Positions 24,596 through 33,426 of a stretch of DNA of 64,000 bases are shown in pieces. Location of the stretch: contig CAKVEC010000006.1 in NCBI GenBank assembly GCA_934728255.1, positions 1 to 64,000 of the forward strand, read 5' to 3'. Position numbers and translations under genes: made by a program. The notes beneath the pieces were generated by a model that saw only the letters and a list, made by a program, of their open reading frames with translations, had not been told where the DNA came from and did no database searches. The stretch comes from an uncultured Bacteroidales bacterium (GTDB lineage: Bacteria; Bacteroidota; Bacteroidia; Bacteroidales; Paludibacteraceae). Each line of letters starts with the position of its first letter. Position 1 is the first letter of the stretch.

Positions 24596-25848
24596 TGAAA
24601 GACCAATTAGTACATCAGGCTTATGCCATAGCCCGCGAGCGGTATGCCGAGACGGGCGTTGATACCGAGAAAGTGCTGCAACAACTTCAAGACTTCCATC
24701 TGTCGATGCACTGCTGGCAGGCGGACGATGTGTGCGGCTTCGAACCCAAGGCGGGGGCAATGTCGGGCGGAATCCAGAGTACGGGCAACTATCCCGGCAA
24801 GGCACGCAATATAGACGAACTGCGTGCGGACGTACTGAAAGCCAAGAGTTTGATCCCCGGTACACACCGCCTGAACCTGCACGAGATTTACGGGGAGTTC
24901 GGCGGAAAGATGATTGACCGCAACGAGTGCAATACGGATATGTTCCGCGGCTGGATGGAGTGGGGACGGGAACATAATACAAAGTTGGATTTCAACTCCA
25001 CCAATTTCTCGCATCCGAAATCGGGCAACCTGACTATATCCAACCCGGACAAGTCGATTCGTGAGTTTTGGATAGAGCATATCAAGCGTTGCCGTGCGAT
25101 AGCCAATGCGATGGGTGAATACCAGCAAGACCCGTGTATATTGAATATATGGATACATGACGGCAGCAAGGATCTGACGGTAAACCGCTCGCTTTACCGT
25201 ACATTGCTCAAAGAGAGCCTGGACGACATACTATCGGTAAAATACGAGTGGGAAAAGCCCTGTTTGGAAAGCAAGGTGTTCGGTATCGGCTTGGAGACGA
25301 TGACCTGTGGCAGCAACGATTTCTATACGGCGTATGCGGCAAAGAACAATGTGATCATCACTTTGGATACGGGTCATTTCCACCCGACGGAGTCGGTGGC
25401 GGACAAAGTGAGCGCAATGCTGCTGTTTGTACCCGAACTGATGTTGCACGTATCGCGTCCCGTGCGTTGGGATTCCGATCACGTAACGCTGATGGACGAT
25501 CCTACACTGGAACTGTTCCAAGAGATAGTGCGTGCCGATGCGCTCAACCGTGTACATTACGGGTTGGACTATTTCGACGGCTCGATAAACCGTATCGGGG
25601 CGTACGTTATCGGTTCGCGTGCTGCACAGCGCAGTATGACACGCGCCCTGTTGGAACCCGTTCAGACCATTCGTGAATATGAGTTGAACGGCAAAGGATT
25701 TGAGAAACTGGCGGCTATTGAGGAGGAGAAATCGATGCCGTGGGCGGCTGTGTATGACGAGTTCTGCGTGCGCAACAATGTACCTGTCGGGTTGGATTTT
25801 ATCCCCGAGGTGGAGCAATATGAACGTGAAGTAACCGGCAAACGATGA
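24595..25848 (+). CDS. rhaA: L-rhamnose isomerase
   Basis: 417 residues, cytoplasmic. Interconverts L-rhamnose and L-rhamnulose using Mn2+/Zn2+ in a TIM barrel. Recognisable blocks are SMHCWQADDVCGFEP, RLNLHEIYGEFGGKMIDRNE, LDFNSTNFSHPKSGNLTISN, NIWIHDGSKDLTVNRSLYR and metal-ligand region ITLDTGHFHPTESVADKVSA; length equals the family norm. It overlaps rhaB by one base and rhaT by four, so translation is coupled. Confidence 0.96.
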   Translation: MKDQLVHQAYAIARERYAETGVDTEKVLQQLQDFHLSMHCWQADDVCGFEPKAGAMSGGIQSTGNYPGKARNIDELRADVLKAKSLIPGTHRLNLHEIYGEFGGKMIDRNECNTDMFRGWMEWGREHNTKLDFNSTNFSHPKSGNLTISNPDKSIREFWIEHIKRCRAIANAMGEYQQDPCILNIWIHDGSKDLTVNRSLYRTLLKESLDDILSVKYEWEKPCLESKVFGIGLETMTCGSNDFYTAYAAKNNVIITLDTGHFHPTESVADKVSAMLLFVPELMLHVSRPVRWDSDHVTLMDDPTLELFQEIVRADALNRVHYGLDYFDGSINRIGAYVIGSRAAQRSMTRALLEPVQTIREYELNGKGFEKLAAIEEEKSMPWAAVYDEFCVRNNVPVGLDFIPEVEQYEREVTGKR

Positions 25849-26837
25849 GTATTCTGATAGGACTGTTAATCATTGCCATCGGTGCATTCTGCCAGAGCAG
25901 TTGCTACGTACCTATCCGCAAGATCCGCCGTTGGTCGTGGGAGTCGTACTGGCTCTTGCAAGGCGTGTTTGCATGGCTGGTTTTTCCGTTGCTTGGTGCG
26001 CTGTTGGCAGTACCTGCGGGAGAAAGTCTGTGGACACTGTTGGCACAACACCCAGCAGCCGTTTGGCAAACCATCGGGTATGGTGTGTTGTGGGGTGTGG
26101 GCGGACTGACTTTCGGTCTCTCGATGCGCTACTTAGGGGTGGCACTCGGTCAATCGATAGCCTTGGGTACGTGCGCAGGAATGGGTACGATACTGGCTCC
26201 CGTACTAACAGGGCACGCAGCCGACCTGACGACATCAGTTATCATAGGTGTGGCGGTAACGCTGGTTGGCATTGCCATTATCGGCGTCGCTGGTCATATG
26301 AAAGCCAAAGCGAAGGGAAATACAGTGAAGGAGTTCCATTTCGGTAAAGGTATCGGAGTGGCACTGCTGGCGGGACTGATGTCGGCATGTTTCAATATCG
26401 GTTTGGCAAAAGGGGCGGAACTCTGTTTCGACGGTGTAAATCCGATGTTCCGCTCGCTGCCCGCTACAATGCTTGTTACTTTCGGCGGATTTCTGACCAA
26501 TATGGTCTATTGCCTGTACCAGAACCGCCGCAACCATACATTCTCCGATTATCGCGAGAAAGGGGTGTGGGCAAACAATCTGCTATTCTGTGCATTGGCG
26601 GGTGCGCTGTGGTACAGCCAGTTCTTCGGTCTGTCGCTTGGCAAGGGTTTCCTGACCGAAAGTCCGACCCTGATGACGTTTGCTTTCTGCATACTGATGG
26701 CACTGAACGTGGTATTCAGCAATGTATGGGGCATTATCCTTAAAGAATGGCGCGGCTGCTCTCGGAGAACGATTGCAGTACTCGTTGTGGGTATCCTGGT
26801 ACTGATTATTAGTTGTTTTTTACCGTATTGGATATGA
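25845..26837 (+). CDS. rhaT: L-rhamnose/proton symporter
   Basis: 330 residues with ten hydrophobic segments, inner membrane. The RhaT family signature is clear in GAFCQSSCYVPIRKIRRWSW near the start, TFGLSMRYLGVALGQSIALG, and NIGLAKGAELCFDGVNPMF. Imports rhamnose released in the periplasm. ATGA overlaps at both ends tie it to rhaA and rhaD. Confidence 0.95.
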   Translation: MSILIGLLIIAIGAFCQSSCYVPIRKIRRWSWESYWLLQGVFAWLVFPLLGALLAVPAGESLWTLLAQHPAAVWQTIGYGVLWGVGGLTFGLSMRYLGVALGQSIALGTCAGMGTILAPVLTGHAADLTTSVIIGVAVTLVGIAIIGVAGHMKAKAKGNTVKEFHFGKGIGVALLAGLMSACFNIGLAKGAELCFDGVNPMFRSLPATMLVTFGGFLTNMVYCLYQNRRNHTFSDYREKGVWANNLLFCALAGALWYSQFFGLSLGKGFLTESPTLMTFAFCILMALNVVFSNVWGIILKEWRGCSRRTIAVLVVGILVLIISCFLPYWI

Positions 26838-27652
26838 GTATTTTAGACACAAATGCGGCTCTGCGTGCTACCGTAACGGATGTAGCCGAAGTGGCAGGGC
26901 ATATATGGGCGAAAGGTTGGGGTGAACGCAACGGCGGGAACATCACGGTGAATATCTCCGAGTATGCCACTCCCGACTGGAGTATGTTGCCTGCGCTAAG
27001 CGGTACCATCGCTATCGGACAGACACTGCCCGCAATAGCCGGTATGTACTTTTATTGTAAAGGCACGCAGAAGCGTATGCGCGATTTGGCACGCAGCCCG
27101 ATGGCTAACGGGTCGGTGATACGTATCACCGCCGATGGTGCGCACTATGAGATTATTGCAGACAGCGCTATTGCGCCAACGTCCGAACTGCCTTCCCACT
27201 TGATGGTACACAACTATCTGCAACAGACCGGAAGCCGGTACAAAGCCACGCTCCATACTCATCCGATTGAGTTGGTGGCAATGAGCCACAGCCCGCGTTT
27301 TTTGGATTCCGAGGTGCTGACCCGCACGCTTTGGTCGATGATACCGGAGACCTTGGCATTTGCGCCACTCGGTATCGGGGTAGTGCCGTATCAGGTACCG
27401 GGGAGTATGGAACTGGCAGAGAGTACACTCGAAAAGATACAACACTACGATGTAACGCTATGGGAGAAGCACGGTGTGTTTGCCGTCGGGCAGGACATAA
27501 TGGATGCTTTCGACCAAGTGGATGTACTGAACAAAGCCGCTACGATCTATCTGCGTGCGCGCTCTATGGGGTTTGAACCGCAAGGAATGACCGATGAGCA
27601 GATGCACGATGTACAACGCATATTCAATCTTCCTAAAAACAGACCCTGTTAA
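26834..27652 (+). CDS. rhaD: Rhamnulose-1-phosphate aldolase
   Basis: 272 residues from the ATG at 26834, which overlaps the rhaT stop as ATGA; an upstream ATG at 26813 lies inside rhaT. Class II aldolase: splits L-rhamnulose 1-phosphate into dihydroxyacetone phosphate and L-lactaldehyde using zinc. Motifs: WGERNGGNITVNIS (catalytic Glu region), YKATLHTHPIELVAMSH (two zinc His), and WEKHGVFAVGQDIMDAFDQV (third zinc His). No lactaldehyde reductase gene accompanies it. The SusC gene starts 4 bp after its stop. Confidence 0.95.
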   Translation: MSILDTNAALRATVTDVAEVAGHIWAKGWGERNGGNITVNISEYATPDWSMLPALSGTIAIGQTLPAIAGMYFYCKGTQKRMRDLARSPMANGSVIRITADGAHYEIIADSAIAPTSELPSHLMVHNYLQQTGSRYKATLHTHPIELVAMSHSPRFLDSEVLTRTLWSMIPETLAFAPLGIGVVPYQVPGSMELAESTLEKIQHYDVTLWEKHGVFAVGQDIMDAFDQVDVLNKAATIYLRARSMGFEPQGMTDEQMHDVQRIFNLPKNRPC

Positions 27653-27656
27653 TATC

Positions 27657-30600
27657 ATGAAACAGCGATTATTTGTATCATTATGTTTTCTTTTTGCTGT
27701 TGCTGCGGCTTGGGCGCAATCGCTATCGGGAACGGTGGTGGACGGCAACGGCGAGCCCGTTATCGGTGCGGCTGTCAAGGTGGTGGGTACCACTACGGGA
27801 ACGGTAACGGATTTTGACGGTCATTTCGCTCTTGAGGCGGCAGACAATGCCGAGTTGGAGGTTTCCTATCTGGGCTATGCCACAAAGCGTATCTCCGCCA
27901 AGGCATTGCAGCACACAGGCAAAATCACGCTGCAAGAGGATACCAAAGCCCTCGAAGAGGTAGTGGTAGTGGGCTATGGCGTGCAGAAAAAGTCGGTGGT
28001 TACGGCGGCAATCAGCAAGGTGAGTGCCGAAGACCTCGAGAATGTCATCCCTACGCGTGTGGACAATATGCTCAAGGGCAAAGCCTCGGGCGTAACCATT
28101 ACTTCCTCTTCCGGTCAACCGGGAGCGGCAGCGAAGGTGAATATCCGCGGTGTAGGTACGATTAACGATGCATCACCGCTCTATGTGGTGGACGGTATGC
28201 CGGTGGGGAATATCGATTATCTGAACCCTACGGATATTGAGTCTATCGAGGTGCTGAAAGATGCGGCATCGGCGGCTATCTATGGTACCAAGGGTGCAAA
28301 CGGCGTTATTCTGGTTACCACCAAGAACGGTTCTTTCAACCAGCGTGCGTCTATTTCGTATGATATGAATATCGGATTTCAGAACCCGTGGAAACAGAAA
28401 GCGGTGCTGAATGGTCCGTGGTATCAGACCATTCTCAACGAGGCGCGTATCAACGACGGTAATGCACCTTATTTTTCCACTATCACCTCCGACCCCGGTA
28501 CGAATTGGCAGGACGCACTGTTCAACTACAATGCTATGGTGCAGAGCCATCAGGTGAACCTCAACGGCGGTTCGGACAAGGTGTCGTATTTCCTTTCTTT
28601 CGGCTATTTCGACCAAGATGGTATCGTGGGTGGTAATTTCAACCGTTCCAACTATACCCGCTATTCGGTGCGCAACAACAATGTGTATAAAGTAATTGAT
28701 ACACAAGAGCGCAGTTGGCTCAACCGCCTGACCTTCACCAGCAATATCAACTATTCGAATGTCAAATCGACGGGTATTGCCGAGAACTCGGCGTTCTATT
28801 CGCCCCTCGGTTCGGCATTGCTGATCGACCCGACGCAACCCGTCTTTGCCACCGACCCTGATGCGGTACTGGCAAAATATCCTACGGCTATTACCGACAA
28901 AAACGGACGTGTTTATTCTATCCCCGATATTACGATGAGCGAGGTCATCAATCCGATTGCCAATCTGGAGTTACCGGCGGGTTGGAACTATTCGGATCGT
29001 TTTACTGCCAATCTGACGGGCGAACTGCAACTCTATGACGGATTGGTGTGGAAGACCGCTTTCAATGCCGATTTCAATTTCGGACGCTATGACGGCTATT
29101 CCTACCCGTATTATCTCAGTTCGGGCGGTGTGGGCAGCAGTACGACCTCGAGTGTGAGCAGCAGCCAAAGCCGCACATATAAATGGCAGGTGGAGAATAC
29201 GCTCAGTTATAACCATACGTTTGCCGATGCGCACGAGTTGGGGATCCTGTTAGGGCAAAGTGCCACCAAGACTTCCTATTCGTATGTCAGCGGTACCGCT
29301 TACGACCTCCCGTCGTATGACCCCTATAAAGCCACTATCGATTATACGCAGGGTACACGTGCCGATCAATTGACAAGCGGCGGGCGCTCGTATTCGGCGG
29401 GGGCATCGTATTTTGCACGTCTCAACTACAACTATCGCGAGCGTTACATCGCCCAGTTCTCGCTCCGTTGCGACGGCTCGGACAAGTTCGGCAGCAACAA
29501 GCGTTGGGGTTTGTTCCCTTCGTTCTCTCTGGGTTGGAACATTGCCCGTGAGGACTTTTGGAGCCAAGCCCCGTCGTGGTGGTCGGCGTTCAAACTGCGC
29601 GGGTCGTGGGGTATGAACGGTAATGACCGTATCTCCGATTTTGCTTATACTTCGCTCATCGTCAGCGGTAGCAACTATACTTTCGGCAAGGGCGATTCGG
29701 AGCAGATTGTTACCGGTGTGCGTCAGGGACGTCTTGCCAATGCAGACCTGCAATGGGAGACTTCGCGCCAAACCGATATCGGTCTCGAACTCGGATTTAT
29801 GAACAATGCCCTTACCCTCAACCTCGACTATTTTTATAAGGTTACGCAGGATATGCTTATGCCGGCTCTGTTGCCTGCGTATGTGGGTATCGATGCACCA
29901 TGGACAAACGGCGGCAAGATGCTCAACCAGGGTGTGGAGGCGGACTTGTCCTATAAGTTCAAAGCCGGACCGGTCAATATGGCACTGTCGGGGAATATCT
30001 CGTATCTCTACAACCGCCTGATTGACTATGGCAACGAGACGGGTTCTTCCAACCTTGATAACGTACAGGGAGTAGGCGTGGTCAGCCGTGCGGAGAATGG
30101 CGAAGTCTATCCGTTCTTCTACGGTTATAAAACGGACGGGTTGTTTCAAACGCAGGACGAAGTGAACTCGTATGTCAATAGCAACGGCGAACTGCTGCAA
30201 CCCAATGCCCAACCCGGCGATGTCCGCTTTGTGGATGTGAACGGCGATGGCAAGATAGACGACCACGACCGTACCAAGATAGGCAAGGGTATGCCCGACA
30301 TTACCTATTCGTTCACTATTGCTATGGATTGGCAGGGAATCGACCTCTCGCTGTTCTTCCAAGGCGTGGCAGGCAATGATATCTTTGATGCCACACGCCG
30401 TCCCGACCTGGCACTCTCCAACCAGCCGGCATGGATTATCGACCGATGGACGGGTCCGAACACCTCCAATACTATTCCGCGTATGACCGAGCAGGATCCC
30501 AACGACAACTGGCGTTCGAGCGACCTGTACATCAAGAACGGAGCCTACTTGCGTCTGAAAACACTGCAACTCGGCTACTCGTTCCCGAAACAATGGATGC

Positions 30601-30776
30601 AGAAAATCCGTTTGCAGCGTCTGCGTCTCTATTTTTCGGCAGAGAACCTGCTGACCTTTACGGGCTATGACGGTTTTGACCCCGAGATAGGTTCGGGCGG
30701 CACCAGTATCGGTATCGATGCAGGCTGCTATCCGCAGAGCCGCACTCTTTCTTTCGGTTTGAATATCACGCTTTGA
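27657..30776 (+). CDS. SusC/RagA-type TonB-dependent outer-membrane transporter
   Basis: 1039 residues from the ATG at 27657, 4 bp behind rhaD; an upstream ATG inside rhaD is rejected because MKQRLFVSLCFLFAVAAAWA is the signal peptide. A carboxypeptidase-regulatory-like domain follows (SGTVVDGNGEPVIGAAVKVV), then the TonB-box region ALEEVVVVGYG, plug (VDNMLKGKASGVTITSS, IRGVGTINDASPLYVVDGMP, ESIEVLKDAASAAIYGTKGA) and a 22-strand barrel ending RTLSFGLNITL. Imports oligosaccharides across the outer membrane with the SusD partner. Confidence 0.96.
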   Translation: MKQRLFVSLCFLFAVAAAWAQSLSGTVVDGNGEPVIGAAVKVVGTTTGTVTDFDGHFALEAADNAELEVSYLGYATKRISAKALQHTGKITLQEDTKALEEVVVVGYGVQKKSVVTAAISKVSAEDLENVIPTRVDNMLKGKASGVTITSSSGQPGAAAKVNIRGVGTINDASPLYVVDGMPVGNIDYLNPTDIESIEVLKDAASAAIYGTKGANGVILVTTKNGSFNQRASISYDMNIGFQNPWKQKAVLNGPWYQTILNEARINDGNAPYFSTITSDPGTNWQDALFNYNAMVQSHQVNLNGGSDKVSYFLSFGYFDQDGIVGGNFNRSNYTRYSVRNNNVYKVIDTQERSWLNRLTFTSNINYSNVKSTGIAENSAFYSPLGSALLIDPTQPVFATDPDAVLAKYPTAITDKNGRVYSIPDITMSEVINPIANLELPAGWNYSDRFTANLTGELQLYDGLVWKTAFNADFNFGRYDGYSYPYYLSSGGVGSSTTSSVSSSQSRTYKWQVENTLSYNHTFADAHELGILLGQSATKTSYSYVSGTAYDLPSYDPYKATIDYTQGTRADQLTSGGRSYSAGASYFARLNYNYRERYIAQFSLRCDGSDKFGSNKRWGLFPSFSLGWNIAREDFWSQAPSWWSAFKLRGSWGMNGNDRISDFAYTSLIVSGSNYTFGKGDSEQIVTGVRQGRLANADLQWETSRQTDIGLELGFMNNALTLNLDYFYKVTQDMLMPALLPAYVGIDAPWTNGGKMLNQGVEADLSYKFKAGPVNMALSGNISYLYNRLIDYGNETGSSNLDNVQGVGVVSRAENGEVYPFFYGYKTDGLFQTQDEVNSYVNSNGELLQPNAQPGDVRFVDVNGDGKIDDHDRTKIGKGMPDITYSFTIAMDWQGIDLSLFFQGVAGNDIFDATRRPDLALSNQPAWIIDRWTGPNTSNTIPRMTEQDPNDNWRSSDLYIKNGAYLRLKTLQLGYSFPKQWMQKIRLQRLRLYFSAENLLTFTGYDGFDPEIGSGGTSIGIDAGCYPQSRTLSFGLNITL

Positions 30777-30798
30777 TAATCTGTAAATCGTAATATCT

Positions 30799-32442
30799 AT
30801 GAAATATATTCATTTTTTATTCCGTCAATCATTATGCATTGTACATTGTACATTGTGCATTGTTCTGCTGACTGCTTGCGGTAACGATTTTCTCAATATC
30901 GGTTCCACCTCGGCAGATGCCTTGGAGGACTATTACAAGACAGAGGCGCAAATCTATAAGACCCTTGTGGGGGCGTATGACCCGCTCCAATGGACGGACT
31001 ACTATGGTGGCTACAACCAGTTCCAGTTCCTGTCCGACTTGCGTGCAGACGACATCTATGTCGGCGGCGACAAAGGTTCGGACAACTTCTTCCACCAGAT
31101 GCAGCGGTATCAGATGCTGCCCGTAGATGCTCCGCGCAGTTTTTGGGAGGCGATGTACACGGGGGTAGAGCGTTGCAACACGGTGATTGACTATCTGCCG
31201 GGAGTGGAAGACATTGACCCGATAGTGGCAGAACGCTACAACGCCGAGGCGCATTTCCTCCGTGCTTGGTACTACCATTGGCTGTGGAAATTCTGGGGCA
31301 ATATCCCCTATTATGACCACGTCCTCAAGTCGCCTTATATGGTGGAGCAGATGTCTGCCGATTCGGTCTATACACATATTATGTCCGACCTGGCGTATGC
31401 CACGGGCGATAACCTGATTGGCAACCACCGTCTGCCCAATACCGTGCAGGGCAGCGAGTTGGGGCGTGCAACCTACAATGCCGCCGTTATGCTCAAGGCA
31501 CGCTGCATCCTCTATCAGAACGATATGCCGCTTTTCAACGAGTGTCTGCAGGATATGCGCCGCCTCACGATGGCGGGCTACACACTGACCCCGCAGTTCG
31601 ACAGTATCTGGGTGGACAGCCGCGAGTTTATCACCGTCCCCGGCGAGCAAAGCACCACTGAGAGTATATGGGAAATCAACCACCGCTCCGAGAACGGTTC
31701 GTGGTCGTGGCCGCAGGGTGGCGAAGGCACCATCTATCCGGAGTTTATCGGTATCAACGGTTTGGACGGCGACCCCGAGTTTGCCGACGGCTGGGGCTTC
31801 GGACCCGTACGCAAAGCCGCTTACGATATGTACGAGGAGCAGGACCAACGCCGCGATGCTTCTATCATCAACATCGAGGCACGCAAAAAGATGCTCCAAG
31901 ACTCGCTCGGTATCACTATCTCGTGGGCAGAACGTGCCAGCCATACCGGCTACTACAACAAGAAATATACCGCTCGCAAGGGCTACAACAATTGCTCTTA
32001 CGACCCTGAACTCAATTTCAACAACAATATCCGCGTCTTCCGCTACTCCGAGGTGTTGCTCAACCTGGCCGAATTGTGTATCCGTACCGGCAAAGCCTCT
32101 ATGGCGCAGACCTATCTCGACCAGGTGCGGGCACGTGCATTTGCACTGACGGGCGAGAAATACGACTCCTCCAACCCGCACTACAAAGAGGCTACTATGG
32201 CGAACATCATGCAAGAGCGTCGCCTTGAGTTCCTCTGCGAGGGAATGCGTTTTTGGGATTTGGTGCGCTGGAGCCATGCCACCGATGTCGATTGCAACAT
32301 TGATGCTATCCTGAGCGGCACCGACGAGGTCGGCAATTACACCCGCCAATGGAACGACAACTGGAAGTATCTGCCTATCCCCACGCTCGAAATCGACCGC
32401 ACCGAAGGCTCTTATCAGTTGCAGCAAAACCCCGGCTACTAA
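30799..32442 (+). CDS. SusD/RagB-type surface glycan-binding lipoprotein
   Basis: 547 residues; lipid-anchored lid of the SusC channel. Lipobox LLTAC at residues ~23-27 followed by GNDFLN. Conserved SusD pieces are ERYNAEAHFLRAWYYHWLWK, RVFRYSEVLLNLAELCIRTG and the C-terminal signature ERRLEFLCEGMRFWDLVRW. Unusually, part of the signal peptide (SLCIVHCTLCIVL) is encoded by the 7-bp repeat tract 30831-30865. It follows SusC after 22 bp. Confidence 0.96.
   Translation: MKYIHFLFRQSLCIVHCTLCIVLLTACGNDFLNIGSTSADALEDYYKTEAQIYKTLVGAYDPLQWTDYYGGYNQFQFLSDLRADDIYVGGDKGSDNFFHQMQRYQMLPVDAPRSFWEAMYTGVERCNTVIDYLPGVEDIDPIVAERYNAEAHFLRAWYYHWLWKFWGNIPYYDHVLKSPYMVEQMSADSVYTHIMSDLAYATGDNLIGNHRLPNTVQGSELGRATYNAAVMLKARCILYQNDMPLFNECLQDMRRLTMAGYTLTPQFDSIWVDSREFITVPGEQSTTESIWEINHRSENGSWSWPQGGEGTIYPEFIGINGLDGDPEFADGWGFGPVRKAAYDMYEEQDQRRDASIINIEARKKMLQDSLGITISWAERASHTGYYNKKYTARKGYNNCSYDPELNFNNNIRVFRYSEVLLNLAELCIRTGKASMAQTYLDQVRARAFALTGEKYDSSNPHYKEATMANIMQERRLEFLCEGMRFWDLVRWSHATDVDCNIDAILSGTDEVGNYTRQWNDNWKYLPIPTLEIDRTEGSYQLQQNPGY
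30831..30865. repeat. 7-bp repeat tract inside the SusD signal-peptide code
   Basis: Five heptamers ATTATGC, ATTGTAC, ATTGTAC, ATTGTGC, ATTGTTC, in frame with the SusD gene and encoding the hydrophobic core of its signal peptide. Confidence 0.85.
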
Positions 32443-32467
32443 TCGTCTAATTGTAAAATTGTCCATT

Positions 32468-33340
32468 ATGAAAACTGTTTTTCATCCGGCACTCATCATC
32501 TTCAGTATATTGTTTGCTTTTGTGGCATGCAAACCAAAGAACTATATGGATGACTTGGAAACCATAATCCCCAATACAGACTCCTCGGTGGTGGCGAACC
32601 TGCACCCGCGGGTGGAAATTGATGCCGAGAACCCCAACCTTGTCCATTTTATTATGGACGAAACCGATGGCTATGTCGGGGTTTGGTTTATCGGTGGCAG
32701 ACGTTATCCGCAATCGCGTCTCGACCGCTACTACGAGTTCGCTGGCGACTATACCGTCCAAGCCTTTGCCTACAACCATTTCGGCACTACGCCCGCTATC
32801 GATGTGCATTTCTCCGTACTCGAAAACGACCCGTCCGTATGCACCAATCTCAACTACAAGTACCTTACAGGCGGTTGCGACTACCCCGACGGCAAGACAT
32901 GGATGCTTGCCAACGAAACCGGCTATTATGGCTTGATTGACATCAATACATGGGTCATTGAGTATAATTCCGACTATTGGTGGGCGGCAGAGCGAGGCAG
33001 CCACAATGGTGTCTATGACGACGAACTGACATTCGTCCTTGATGCCGACAAGACCTACCGCCACAAGACCAACGGCGACTCTGGCAAAGACAGCGAAGCC
33101 TTTCCTATTGACGACTATATCGCCAACTGGGAACTCACCCCTGCTTCAGAGAGCGCAGACGGACGTATGCATATCTCCCTCACGGGCGATGCGTTCTTCC
33201 CGCCCATTCCGTCCGAGTGCGAGGGGCAGCACGACTATACGATCCTTACACTCAACGACACCGTGATGATTGCCAAAATCTACAAATCCGGTTCCAACCA
33301 GGCATGGGTCTATAAGTTCACTCCTAAAATTACCGAATAA
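32468..33340 (+). CDS. SusE/SusF-like surface lipoprotein
   Basis: 290 residues from the ATG at 32468. Signal MKTVFHPALIIFSILFAF with lipobox FVAC. The first half is PKD/Ig-like (YYEFAGDYTVQAFAYNHFGT), the second half is Trp-rich and could bind glycans (INTWVIEYNSDYWWAAERGS, YIANWELTPASESADGR). Its place directly after SusD is where a surface glycan-binding protein is expected. No catalytic motif seen; sequence family not recognised beyond this. Confidence 0.75.
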   Translation: MKTVFHPALIIFSILFAFVACKPKNYMDDLETIIPNTDSSVVANLHPRVEIDAENPNLVHFIMDETDGYVGVWFIGGRRYPQSRLDRYYEFAGDYTVQAFAYNHFGTTPAIDVHFSVLENDPSVCTNLNYKYLTGGCDYPDGKTWMLANETGYYGLIDINTWVIEYNSDYWWAAERGSHNGVYDDELTFVLDADKTYRHKTNGDSGKDSEAFPIDDYIANWELTPASESADGRMHISLTGDAFFPPIPSECEGQHDYTILTLNDTVMIAKIYKSGSNQAWVYKFTPKITE

Positions 33341-33354
33341 AGATGCTGTTAATT

Positions 33355-33387
33355 ACGGCAACGACACGGCAACGACACGGCAACGAG
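33355..33387. repeat. 11-bp tandem repeat, three units
   Basis: ACGGCAACGAC, ACGGCAACGAC, ACGGCAACGAG in the short gap between the SusE-like and GH3 genes of the PUL. Confidence 0.8.
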
Positions 33388-33426
33388 AGCCGACTTTGTC
33401 AATAACTTATACAAATAATGAGAACA

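Noticed and set aside
29250..32466. Long minus-strand open frames (447 and 544 codons) opposite SusC and SusD
   Set aside because: They mirror the codon pattern of the real genes and have no start context or known motif.
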